A stretch of DNA of 48,126 bases. Source: Candidatus Thermoplasmatota archaeon. Its GTDB lineage: Archaea > Thermoplasmatota > SW-10-69-26 > JACQPN01 > JAJPHT01. The DNA lies in contig DATLGO010000018.1 of the NCBI GenBank assembly GCA_035540375.1, forward strand, positions 1-48,126. The letters run 5' to 3'. Below, piece by piece: positions 41,472-48,126 of this stretch. The position numbers and the translations under genes are program-made. The notes under the pieces were generated by a model. The model saw only the letters and a list, made by a program, of their open reading frames with translations. It did not search any database and was not told where the DNA came from. How positions within the stretch are numbered: position 1 is the first letter of the stretch; the number at the start of each line of letters is the position of its first letter.

Positions 41472-42560
41472 GTGCTGTACGGCGTCGCGCGTCCGATCCT
41501 CTTCCGCGTGGACCCGGAGCGGGCCCACGAGTTCGCGGCGCGCCGCCTCGAGGGGCTTGCGCGGAGCCCGCGGGCCCTCAAGGCGGTGGCGGCGCTCTAC
41601 CGCTTCGAGGACCCGCGGCTCGAGTCCCAGGTGTGGGGCCTCCGCTTCCCGAACCCGGTGGGCCTCGCCGCGGGCTTCGACAAGGACGCGCGGATGGCGG
41701 CCGCCTTCCCGAGCCTGGGATTCGGCTTCCTCGAGGTCGGGACCGTGACGAGCGTCGCGCAGCCGGGGAACCCGAAGCCGCGCCTCTTCCGGCTGCCGGA
41801 GGACAGGGCGCTCCTGAACCGACTCGGCTTCAACAACGCGGGCGCGGACGCGGCCGCGCAGCGCCTCGCGCGCGCGGGGCGCCTCCCCATCCCCGTCGGC
41901 GTGAACATCGGCAAGGCGAAGGTCGTGCCGAACGAGGAGGCCGTGAAGGATTACGTCACGACGCTCGAGAAGGTGTTCCCGCACGCGGACTTCGTCGTCG
42001 TGAACGTCTCGTCCCCGAACACGCCCGGCCTGCGGGCGCTGCAGGACCGCGGGCCGCTCCTCGCGCTCCTCACGGCCCTGAAGGCCCGCGCGCGCGACCT
42101 CGCGTCGGCCGCGCGGCGACAGCCGCCGCCGATCCTCGTGAAGATCGCGCCCGACCTCGAGCCCGAGGCGCTCGCCGACGCGCTCGACGTCGCGCGCGCC
42201 GCGGACGTGAGCGGCCTCGTCGCGACGAACACGACGCTTTCGCGCGAGGGCCTCGCGCGCGCGATCGAGGGCCCCGGCGGCGTCTCGGGCGCGCCGCTTC
42301 GCGAGCGCGCAACCGCGTTCGTGCGCGAGGCGTGGCGCGCGACCGGCGGCGCGATCCCCATCGTGGGCGTCGGCGGCGTGTTCACGGCGCGGGACGCCTA
42401 CGAGAAGATCCGCGCCGGCGCGAGCCTCGTCGAGCTGTACACGGGCTTCATCTACGGCGGGCCGGCGACGGCGAAGCGGGTGAACAAGGGGCTCGCGGAT
42501 CTCCTCGCGCGCGACGGCTTCGCGTCCGTCGCGGAGGCGGTCGGCGCGGACCACGCGTGA
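41472..42560 (+). CDS. pyrD: Dihydroorotate dehydrogenase, class 2
   Basis: PyrD oxidises dihydroorotate to orotate in pyrimidine synthesis; class 2 enzymes sit on the membrane and reduce quinone. The N-terminus LYGVARPILFRVDPERAHE is the usual membrane-docking helix. The FMN site 'PNPVGLAAGFDKDARM' follows, with 'KPRLFRLPEDRALLNRLGFNNAG' and 'NVSSPNTPGLRALQ' holding the catalytic Ser, a hallmark of class 2. The C-terminal 'IPIVGVGGVFTARDAYEKIRAGASLVELYTGFIYGGP' binds the FMN phosphate. GTG 41472 gives a 362-residue protein, the usual size, with a promoter 26 bases upstream; the open frame to 41310 is not used. Confidence 0.93.
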   Translation: MLYGVARPILFRVDPERAHEFAARRLEGLARSPRALKAVAALYRFEDPRLESQVWGLRFPNPVGLAAGFDKDARMAAAFPSLGFGFLEVGTVTSVAQPGNPKPRLFRLPEDRALLNRLGFNNAGADAAAQRLARAGRLPIPVGVNIGKAKVVPNEEAVKDYVTTLEKVFPHADFVVVNVSSPNTPGLRALQDRGPLLALLTALKARARDLASAARRQPPPILVKIAPDLEPEALADALDVARAADVSGLVATNTTLSREGLARAIEGPGGVSGAPLRERATAFVREAWRATGGAIPIVGVGGVFTARDAYEKIRAGASLVELYTGFIYGGPATAKRVNKGLADLLARDGFASVAEAVGADHA

Positions 42561-42613
42561 CCCGGACGAACGCCGGAGCGCGCCCGCCCTCGCCGCCGAA
42601 CGGTACGAAATCG

Positions 42614-42621
42614 TCAAATAC
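42614..42621 (+). promoter_or_regulatory. TATA-like box of the Lrp-type gene
   Basis: CAAATACG, centred 28 bases upstream of the GTG at 42646. Confidence 0.4.
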
Positions 42622-42645
42622 GGACCCCCCCATTTCGCGGCGTCG

Positions 42646-42888
42646 GTGTCGGAAATGGCCGTGGGATTCGTCCTCATCAGCGCCGCTCCCTCGAAGGAGC
42701 ACGAGGTCTACAACGCGCTCCTCAAGGTGCCCGAGATCGTCGAACTCCACCCGCTCTTCGGCGAGTACGACCTTATCGCGAAGATCGAGGGCAGCGACTT
42801 CGACACGCTCGGCCACATCATCGTCAACAAGATCCGCACGATCGACGGCGTCATGGACACGAAGACGCTCACCGGCACGCGCTTCTGA
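42646..42888 (+). CDS. Stand-alone Lrp/AsnC ligand-binding (RAM) domain protein
   Basis: The 80-residue protein is a RAM domain without a helix-turn-helix: 'GFVLISAAPSKEHEVYNALLKVPEIVELHPLFGEYDLIAKIEG' and 'LGHIIVNKIRTIDGVMDTKTLTG', with the Gly/Asp positions that bind an amino acid at dimer interfaces. Such proteins may modulate Lrp-type regulators by mixed assembly. GTG at 42646 fits its promoter; ATG at 42655 is the alternative. It is followed after 10 bases by a small membrane protein gene. Confidence 0.85.
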   Translation: MSEMAVGFVLISAAPSKEHEVYNALLKVPEIVELHPLFGEYDLIAKIEGSDFDTLGHIIVNKIRTIDGVMDTKTLTGTRF

Positions 42889-42898
42889 GCTGGCACCC

Positions 42899-43201
42899 AT
42901 GGCCCTCGCCGACACCTTCGCCTCGATCCTCGTCCTGAGCTTCGGCTTCTTCATCCTCCTTGCCGGCCTCTTCACGGCCTACTTCGGCGCCGGCAAGAGC
43001 CGCAAGATCGGGCTCGCGCTCACGATGGTGGGCGTCCTCGCGCTCGTGGTCTTCACGAGCCTCGTCACGAACCTCTTCGGCCAGGACGCGGTCGTCTGGG
43101 ACCGCGAGATGGTCATCCAGGGCATCGTCGCCGTCATCGCCGCCACCGTGGGCGCGATGGTCGCGATGACGATGTTCCTCGTGAGCATCATGAGAGCTTA
43201 G
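42899..43201 (+). CDS. Small membrane protein of unknown function
   Basis: The 100-residue protein has three hydrophobic helices (about residues 8-30, 38-58 and 75-97) with short charged loops containing GAGKSRK and WDRE. No family is recognised. It starts 10 bases after the Lrp-type gene and probably shares its transcript; no separate promoter or clear ribosome site is seen. The hairpin cluster downstream begins 20 bases after the stop. Confidence 0.55.
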   Translation: MALADTFASILVLSFGFFILLAGLFTAYFGAGKSRKIGLALTMVGVLALVVFTSLVTNLFGQDAVVWDREMVIQGIVAVIAATVGAMVAMTMFLVSIMRA

Positions 43202-43221
43202 GGGTACGGGGCTTTACAGCG

Positions 43222-43382
43222 GGCACTCCGTCGCACCAGCCTGCGGGCTCGTGCGACTCCGTGCCAAGGAAGGGGGCTATCCGCCCCCTCCCTTGGATCC
43301 GCACGAACCTCTGGATTCGTGCTCGCCGCGGCGGCGTAACGCCGCGGCCCCTCCCGTGGACCAGGGGGCTCTCGCCCCCTGG
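43222..43382. repeat. Cluster of five consecutive hairpins
   Basis: Five inverted repeats lie end to end: GGCAC..GTCGCAC/GTGCGAC..GTGCC (43222-43265), CCAAGG..AGGGGG/CCCCCT..CCTTGG (43264-43296), CACGAA/TTCGTG (43302-43321), CCGCGGCG/CGCCGCGG (43326-43347) and CCAGGGGGC/GCCCCCTGG (43361-43382). The third and fourth share GGATTCGTGCTCGCCGC with the insert in the broken tRNA-Phe copy. I see no gene here; a terminator array or mobile repeat is possible. Confidence 0.65.
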
Positions 43383-43518
43383 ACCCCCGACCCAAACCCG
43401 CGTTGCTTTCTCGTACAGTGCCCGGGGTTCTTGGCCCCCTTCGCGAGCGCTTGTGTGGCGGCGCGTGGCTGCCTCCTGCGCCGGTCAACCTTCCGAACCG
43501 GGCGCGCGCACTGGCTGC

Positions 43519-43800
43519 GGTCCCGGTCCCGGACCCGCTCCCGGACCCGGACCCGACGCCCGACACCCGGACCCGACGCCCGGCGCCCGGCACCCGGCTC
43601 CCGGTCCCGAAGCCCGGTCCCGACACCCGACGCCCCGGTCCCGAGATCCGGTCCCGAATCCCGGCGCCCGGTCCCGGTCCCGAGACCCGGTCCCGAATCC
43701 CGGCGCCCGGTCCCGGTCCCGGTCCCGGTCCCGACTCCCGGCACCCGGTCCCGACACCCGGCGCCCGGTCCCGACGCCCGGCGCTCGGGACCCGACGCCC
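43519..43800. repeat. Low-complexity GC tract of CCCGNN hexamer-like units
   Basis: About 280 bases consist of CCCGGT, CCCGAC, CCCGGC and related hexamers with occasional 7-base steps, all without TA, so every frame is open. No start, promoter or codon bias supports a gene; together with the hairpin cluster this explains the 660-base gap before elp3. Confidence 0.75.
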
Positions 43801-43862
43801 ATCGACGGGCGGCGGTCCTCAAGCTATTTCAGGCATCGCCGCTCTGAGCGGCGCATCGGCGC

Positions 43863-45461
43863 ATGGCCTACATGAAGCTCCCGGACCCGGTCGTCCGCGC
43901 GGCGTTCGCGCGCCTGGCGGCCCTCGCGTCGCCGACGGCGGCGGACGTGCAGCGGCTCAAGGTGGAGCTCGCGGAAGCCTACAAGCTGGACGCGGTGCCG
44001 TCGAACGCGGACCTGCTTTCGGCGGCGACGGGCGAGGAGCGCGCGCGGTTCGAGAGCCTCCTGCGCACGAAGCCCACGCGGAGCCTGTCGGGCGTCGTCA
44101 TCGTCACGATCCAGTCGAGCCCGGAGGCGTGCCCGCACGGGCAGTGCACGTTCTGTCCGGGCGGCCCCGAATGGGGCACGGCGATGAGCTACACGGGGAA
44201 GGAGCCCGCGGCGCGGCGGGCGCTGCGGCACGCGTTCGACCCCTACGCGCAGACGGCGTCGCGCCTCGAGGACCTGCACGCGACGGGGCACCCTGTCGAC
44301 AAGGTGGATTTCATCGTGCAGGGCGGCACGTTCACGGCGCGCGATCCCGCGTACCAGACGGCGTTCCTCAAGGCCGCCTTCGATGCGATGAACGCATGGG
44401 GCGGCCACCGGCCCGACCGCGCCGCGACGCTCGAGGAGGCGATGCGCGCGAACGAGGACGCGCACGCACGCATGATCGGGCTCACGATCGAGACGAAGCC
44501 CGATTGGGCGCAGCGCGAGCACCTCGACCTCGCGCTCGACTACGGGACGACGCGCATCGAGCTCGGCCTCCAGACGACGGACGAGCGCGCGCTCGCCGCG
44601 ACGAACCGCGGCCACACGCTCGCGGAGAGCATCGAGGCGGTCGCGCTTGTGAAGGACGCGGGCCTCAAGCTCTGCGCGCACGTGATGCCGGGGCTCCCGG
44701 GCTCCTCCTACGAAAGCGACCTCGAGACCTTCCGCCGCATGTTCCAGGATCCCGATTTCCGCCCGGACATGCTGAAGATCTACCCGACGCTCGTCATCCC
44801 GGGGACGCCGCTCGCGCTTCTCCACGCGCGCGGCAGGTTCGAGCCCGTCGACGAGGCCTATTGCGCGAAGCTCCTCGCGGAGGCGAAGCGGCGCTTCGTC
44901 GAGCCCTGGTGCCGGATCCAGCGCATCGACCGGGACATCCCGTCGACGGAGATCGCGGCGGGCGTGAAGAAGCTGAACCTGCGGCAGCTCGTCCTCGCCG
45001 AGCTTGCGCGCGACGGTTCGCGCTGCCGCTGCATCCGCTGCCGCGAGGCCGGGCGCCGTCCGCGCTCGGACGGCGAGGTCGCGCTCGTCGAGCGCCGCTA
45101 CGCGGCCTCAGGCGGCGTTGAGCACTTCGCGAGCATCGAGGACGTCGAGGCGGACGCGATCCTCGGCTTCGTCCGCGTGCGCGAGCCCGGGCCGCGCGTG
45201 TGGCGTCCCGAGGCGGAGGGCGCCGCGTTCCTGCGCGAGCTGCGCGTCTACGGCTCGGAAGTCCCGATCGGCGCGGCGCCGGGCGATTCGCCCGCCCTCC
45301 AGCACCGCGGCCTCGGCGCGAGGCTCCTCGAGCGAGCCGAGGCCATCGCGCGCGGGGCCGGCTACCGCCGCCTTCTCGTCACGAGCGGCGTCGGCGTGCG
45401 CGCGTACTACGCGAAGCACGGGTACGAGCGCGCGGGCGCGTACATGGGGAAGACGCTGTGA
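43863..45461 (+). CDS. elp3: tRNA uridine(34) carboxymethyl acyltransferase Elp3
   Basis: Archaeal Elp3 adds an acetyl-derived carboxymethyl group to U34 in tRNA anticodons. It joins a radical-SAM domain with the iron-sulfur cysteines Cys90, Cys95 and Cys98 (CPHGQCTFC) and a C-terminal acetyltransferase domain ('LQHRGLGARLLERAEAIARGAGYRRLLVTSGVGVRAYYAKHGYE'). Between them are 'KLCAHVMPGLPGSSYESDLETF' and the zinc-site CRCIRC. The N-terminal tRNA-binding part is present. Length 532 residues is usual. ATG at 43863 or 43872 may start it; GCTATTTC lies 36 bases before the first. The downstream regulator overlaps its stop (GTGA). Confidence 0.95.
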   Translation: MAYMKLPDPVVRAAFARLAALASPTAADVQRLKVELAEAYKLDAVPSNADLLSAATGEERARFESLLRTKPTRSLSGVVIVTIQSSPEACPHGQCTFCPGGPEWGTAMSYTGKEPAARRALRHAFDPYAQTASRLEDLHATGHPVDKVDFIVQGGTFTARDPAYQTAFLKAAFDAMNAWGGHRPDRAATLEEAMRANEDAHARMIGLTIETKPDWAQREHLDLALDYGTTRIELGLQTTDERALAATNRGHTLAESIEAVALVKDAGLKLCAHVMPGLPGSSYESDLETFRRMFQDPDFRPDMLKIYPTLVIPGTPLALLHARGRFEPVDEAYCAKLLAEAKRRFVEPWCRIQRIDRDIPSTEIAAGVKKLNLRQLVLAELARDGSRCRCIRCREAGRRPRSDGEVALVERRYAASGGVEHFASIEDVEADAILGFVRVREPGPRVWRPEAEGAAFLRELRVYGSEVPIGAAPGDSPALQHRGLGARLLERAEAIARGAGYRRLLVTSGVGVRAYYAKHGYERAGAYMGKTL

Positions 45462-45955
45462 CGGCGCGCGAGGAGATCATCATCTTCCTGCGGACGCACC
45501 CGGGAAGCGCGATCGTCGACATCGCCGAGGCCGCGGGCCTTTCGCACGCGACGGCGCGCTACCACCTCGCCCAGCTCGAGTCGCGCCGCCGCGCGCTCTC
45601 GGAGCGGTGGGGCCATCGCCGGTTCTACTTCCCGCCCGGGTTCGACGCCTGGGAGCGCCGCGTCGCGACGCTGCTTGCGCCCCGCGAGGGCGCCGCGGTG
45701 CTGAAGGCCGTCGCGAAGGAACCCTGGCTCCATGCGCGCGAGATCGCCCGGCGCGAGCGCCTCTCGCGGCACACGGTCGCCGGGTATCTGCGCCGCTTCG
45801 CGGCGCTTGGCCTCGTGGCGCGCGCGCACGAGGGGCGGGAGCGCTACGTCGTGTTGGAGCGGCGCGCCTCGACGACGCGGCGCGCGACGGCGCTCGCCGA
45901 GAAGCTGCCGCGCGATCATCCGGGCCGCGCGGTCCTCGAGCGGTGGCGGCGCTAA
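45458..45955 (+). CDS. Two-winged-helix transcriptional regulator coupled to elp3
   Basis: The 165-residue protein has two winged-helix domains: 'IIIFLRTHPGSAIVDIAEAAGLSHATARYHLAQLESRR' and 'AVLKAVAKEPWLHAREIARRERLSRHTVAGYLRRFAALGLV'. This is the soluble counterpart of the tandem winged helices in the membrane protein at 39073-41220. GTG at 45458 overlaps the elp3 TGA, so the two are co-translated. Its TAA stop overlaps the TAG stop of the convergent exported protein by 4 bases. Target unknown. Confidence 0.8.
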   Translation: MTAREEIIIFLRTHPGSAIVDIAEAAGLSHATARYHLAQLESRRRALSERWGHRRFYFPPGFDAWERRVATLLAPREGAAVLKAVAKEPWLHAREIARRERLSRHTVAGYLRRFAALGLVARAHEGRERYVVLERRASTTRRATALAEKLPRDHPGRAVLERWRR

Positions 45956-48126
45956 GCGCGGCGGCGGAGCGCGAGGGCAGCCGCCGCGAGCGCGAGGCCG
46001 CCCGCGAGGGCGGGATGCGGGATCGCGAATCCCTGCGAAGGCGTCTCGACGGGCGGGACGTAGCCGCGCACGCCGTCGACGGGCGCATTCACGTACATCA
46101 TCTCGCCCGCTGCCTCGAACGTGATGTCGTCCGCGGTGCGGGCGCGCGCAAGCAGCGTGTAGTCGCCGGGCGCGAGGCCCGCGAGGTCGAGCGAGGCGCT
46201 TCCGACGCCCGTCGCCTCCTTGACCTTGCCGCCCGCGCGGTCCTCGAGCGCGAGGACGATCGGGACGCTTCCCGCGACGCCCGCGGGCGAGGCCTTGAAC
46301 GTGAACTGGCCCTTCCCGTCGGCGAAGACGGGGACGGGCACCGCGAGGACGGCGCGGCCCGTCGCGTCCTCGAGGCCGAAGGGCTGCGCGGACTGGCCGC
46401 GGGAGGCGAGCGCGAAGGTGGTCGGGAGCGTGACCTCGGGAAGGTCGGCGCCGACGGTCCGCACGCGCCACGTGACGGGCGTCGGCTCCACGATGGGCGC
46501 GGCCGCGCCGCGCGCGTGCGGGGTCGCGACGAAGAGCGTGAGCAGGTACTCGCCTGCGCGCGGGAACGTGGTCGAGAAGGCGGGGGCCGCGCCCTTCGCG
46601 CGCGCGAACGCGCTCGCCGCGACGAGATTCCCGTCGAGGTCCGTGAGGTGCGCGCTCACGAGGAGGTCGCCCGCAAGCGGCGCCTTCCCCACGATCGCGC
46701 TCGTCGCCGTCGTGGCCTCGAGCGCCGCCCAGAGGGCGGGCGATTCGGTGAACGGCGCGGTCCAGTTGTAGCCCGCGGCCTGCACCGTGACCGGCCCCTT
46801 CGACCGCGCGTCGGGAAGGAGGATCGGCTTGTCGTCGTACGTGACCTCGACCGCGAGGTTGTACTCGGGATGGCCCGGGCCGGGCGGCAGGAGGCCGAGG
46901 CCCTGGACGCGGAGGAAGTAGAGGCCCTCGCCCGGGAAGGCGCCGACGTTGAAGCGCTTCGCGGGATTCGCGGGATCGATCGTGCCCGTGAGGATCGTCG
47001 CCCCGTTCGGATCCACGACCGAGACCGCGAGGTTCGCGAGGCCGCGGTCGAGCGCGCGCTGGCCTTGCGTCGCGAGGCTGAACGCGACGTTCCCGCCCGC
47101 CGCGCCCTTGTGGACCGGAAGCGGGATCCACTTCTCGTACTGGTAGCCCGCGTTGTCGCTGCGCGTCGCGAACTGGTTGACGGGCTCCGTGTAGGACGCC
47201 TTGTAGATGGACGGGTACCGCACGGCCTTCGCCTCGACGGGGCCCGCGTCGAACGCGAACGCGACGGCGCCCATCGCGAAGCGCTCTGCCGCGTCGTCCG
47301 CGACGGCGACGAGCGTGTAGCGTCCGGCCTTCGCGAGCGTGAGGTTGAACGCGAGCGAGCCGGCGACGTCGCGGGCGCCCGTCGAGTAGAGGAGCGCGCC
47401 GTCGGGGCCGTAGAGGGCGGCCGCGAGGTGGCCCGGGCCCGGGTCCACGCCTTCGACCTTGAGCTTCCAGGCCGCGGGGCGCCAGGGCTCGACGAGCGCG
47501 GGCGGCTCGAGCGCGAGGCGCGCGCCCGAGGTGAGGTTGCGCGTCATCGGCGCGAACGCCTGCGGCGCGAGGTCGACGGGCGCGAGGCCGGCGAGCGGGT
47601 CCTCGATCGTGCTCGCGTCGACCGCGCCCTCGGGTCGGACCTTGACCTGCTTGATGCCGTAGGCAGCCTTGTAGAGGCCGCTCTCCGTGCTCTTCGCGAA
47701 GACGAGGAGCTTCGCGTGGTCGTAGCCCGTGGGCACGACCGGCTGGCCGACGATCTTGAACGAGACCTTGACCGGGACCTCGTACACGTAGGTGCCCTGC
47801 ACCTGCTGCGCGTTCGACGCGTCCGGCTTGAGGTACTGCGGCGAGATGGGGATCTTGATCTCGCGCGGCTCGATCGCGACGTCGGCCCACGCGGGCTTGC
47901 GCGGGAACTCGAAGGTGACGACGATGTCCTGCGCGGGGTCGTTCACCGCGAAGCCCTCGTTGACGGCGTCGAAGGTGAACGTGAGCTTCCCGTTCACCTC
48001 GAGGCCCGCCGCCCCGAGGTCGCGCACGTCGGTGCCTCCGTCGAGGTCGATGATGATGAGCGGATAGATGTAGCCGCACGGCGGGGCCGCCGCGCACGCC
48101 GGGGCGGGCTGGGCGGGGCCGAGGGC
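45952..48126 (-). CDS. Large exported beta-rich protein, N-terminus beyond the window
   Basis: At least 724 residues are visible; the frame is open through the right edge, so the signal peptide is missing from the window (an internal GTG at 48027 is not the true start). The body is a run of beta-sandwich modules with TGTYVYEV, 'AGRYTLVAVADD', 'GEYLLTLFVATPHARG' and 'APGDYTLLARARTADDI', as in archaeal surface proteins. The C-terminus is a hydrophobic helix after a Pro/Ser linker (PVETPSQGFAIPHPALAGG) ending LALRRRA, the layout of archaeosortase-processed tails, although the motif is not a standard PGF-CTERM. Two Cys lie near the N-terminal edge. Function unknown. Confidence 0.75.
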   Translation of the reverse strand, partial: ALGPAQPAPACAAAPPCGYIYPLIIIDLDGGTDVRDLGAAGLEVNGKLTFTFDAVNEGFAVNDPAQDIVVTFEFPRKPAWADVAIEPREIKIPISPQYLKPDASNAQQVQGTYVYEVPVKVSFKIVGQPVVPTGYDHAKLLVFAKSTESGLYKAAYGIKQVKVRPEGAVDASTIEDPLAGLAPVDLAPQAFAPMTRNLTSGARLALEPPALVEPWRPAAWKLKVEGVDPGPGHLAAALYGPDGALLYSTGARDVAGSLAFNLTLAKAGRYTLVAVADDAAERFAMGAVAFAFDAGPVEAKAVRYPSIYKASYTEPVNQFATRSDNAGYQYEKWIPLPVHKGAAGGNVAFSLATQGQRALDRGLANLAVSVVDPNGATILTGTIDPANPAKRFNVGAFPGEGLYFLRVQGLGLLPPGPGHPEYNLAVEVTYDDKPILLPDARSKGPVTVQAAGYNWTAPFTESPALWAALEATTATSAIVGKAPLAGDLLVSAHLTDLDGNLVAASAFARAKGAAPAFSTTFPRAGEYLLTLFVATPHARGAAAPIVEPTPVTWRVRTVGADLPEVTLPTTFALASRGQSAQPFGLEDATGRAVLAVPVPVFADGKGQFTFKASPAGVAGSVPIVLALEDRAGGKVKEATGVGSASLDLAGLAPGDYTLLARARTADDITFEAAGEMMYVNAPVDGVRGYVPPVETPSQGFAIPHPALAGGLALAAAALALRRRA

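Noticed and set aside
43198-43875. Six overlapping ORFs of 70-200 codons in the hexamer tract
   Set aside because: All frames are open because the repeat contains no TA; proteins are only Pro/Arg/Asp/Gly repeats with no start signal.

Overview
The window is a very G+C-rich (about 70% by eye) stretch of archaeal chromosome. GatD and GatE (the archaeal Glu-tRNA(Gln) amidotransferase), fibrillarin plus Nop5, archaeal-type Elp3 and TATA-box promoters place it in Archaea. The Smc-ScpA-ScpB set, class 2 dihydroorotate dehydrogenase, a degenerate EF1A-like factor and membrane-anchored winged-helix regulators fit a Euryarchaeota lineage, most likely a high-GC Thermoplasmatota-type organism; that placement is inference.

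Layout. 1-8.0 kb: enoyl-CoA hydratase, degenerate EF-Tu-like factor, zinc ribbon, AhpD-like gene with an apparent frameshift, then small membrane proteins (RDD, DUF1614-like, two zinc-ribbon membrane proteins) and a lipoprotein. 8.0-13.3 kb: condensin operon smc-scpA-scpB on the minus strand. 13.6-16.5 kb: glyoxalase-fold dioxygenase, a toxin-antitoxin-like nucleotidyltransferase pair, a repeat-riddled tRNA-Phe locus and a Nudix hydrolase. 16.6-22.7 kb: calcium-motif lipoprotein and a P-type ATPase coupled to an unknown membrane protein. 22.7-29.4 kb: gatE, a DUF2795-like gene, asnB, a six-helix membrane protein/winged-helix pair, gatD. 29.5-36.8 kb: C-terminally anchored coiled-coil protein, tRNA-Asp, metallo-beta-lactamase/rhodanese protein, flavin reductase, MFS exporter, tRNA-Pro, sugar epimerase, lipoprotein. 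36.8-43.2 kb: nop5-fibrillarin operon, membrane-bound winged-helix sensor, pyrD, a one-domain Lrp-type protein, a small membrane protein. 43.2-43.86 kb: noncoding cluster of hairpins and a hexamer-like GC tract. 43.86-48.1 kb: elp3 coupled to a winged-helix regulator, and a large exported protein cut by the window end.

How it works together. Much of the window is information processing: chromosome condensation (Smc/ScpAB), tRNA charging and modification (GatD, GatE, Elp3), rRNA 2'-O-methylation (fibrillarin/Nop5) and three tRNAs. Interspersed are surface lipoproteins and winged-helix regulators. Most first genes of transcription units have a TATA-like box centred 25-29 bases before the start codon (leaderless mRNAs), while internal operon genes start at ATGA/GTGA overlaps or behind GGAGGTGA-like ribosome binding sites.

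The most unusual parts are the tRNA-Phe locus, where two broken copies carry a hairpin module in the variable loop that recurs near 43.3 kb, and the long FRPRE-repeat tail on Nop5.
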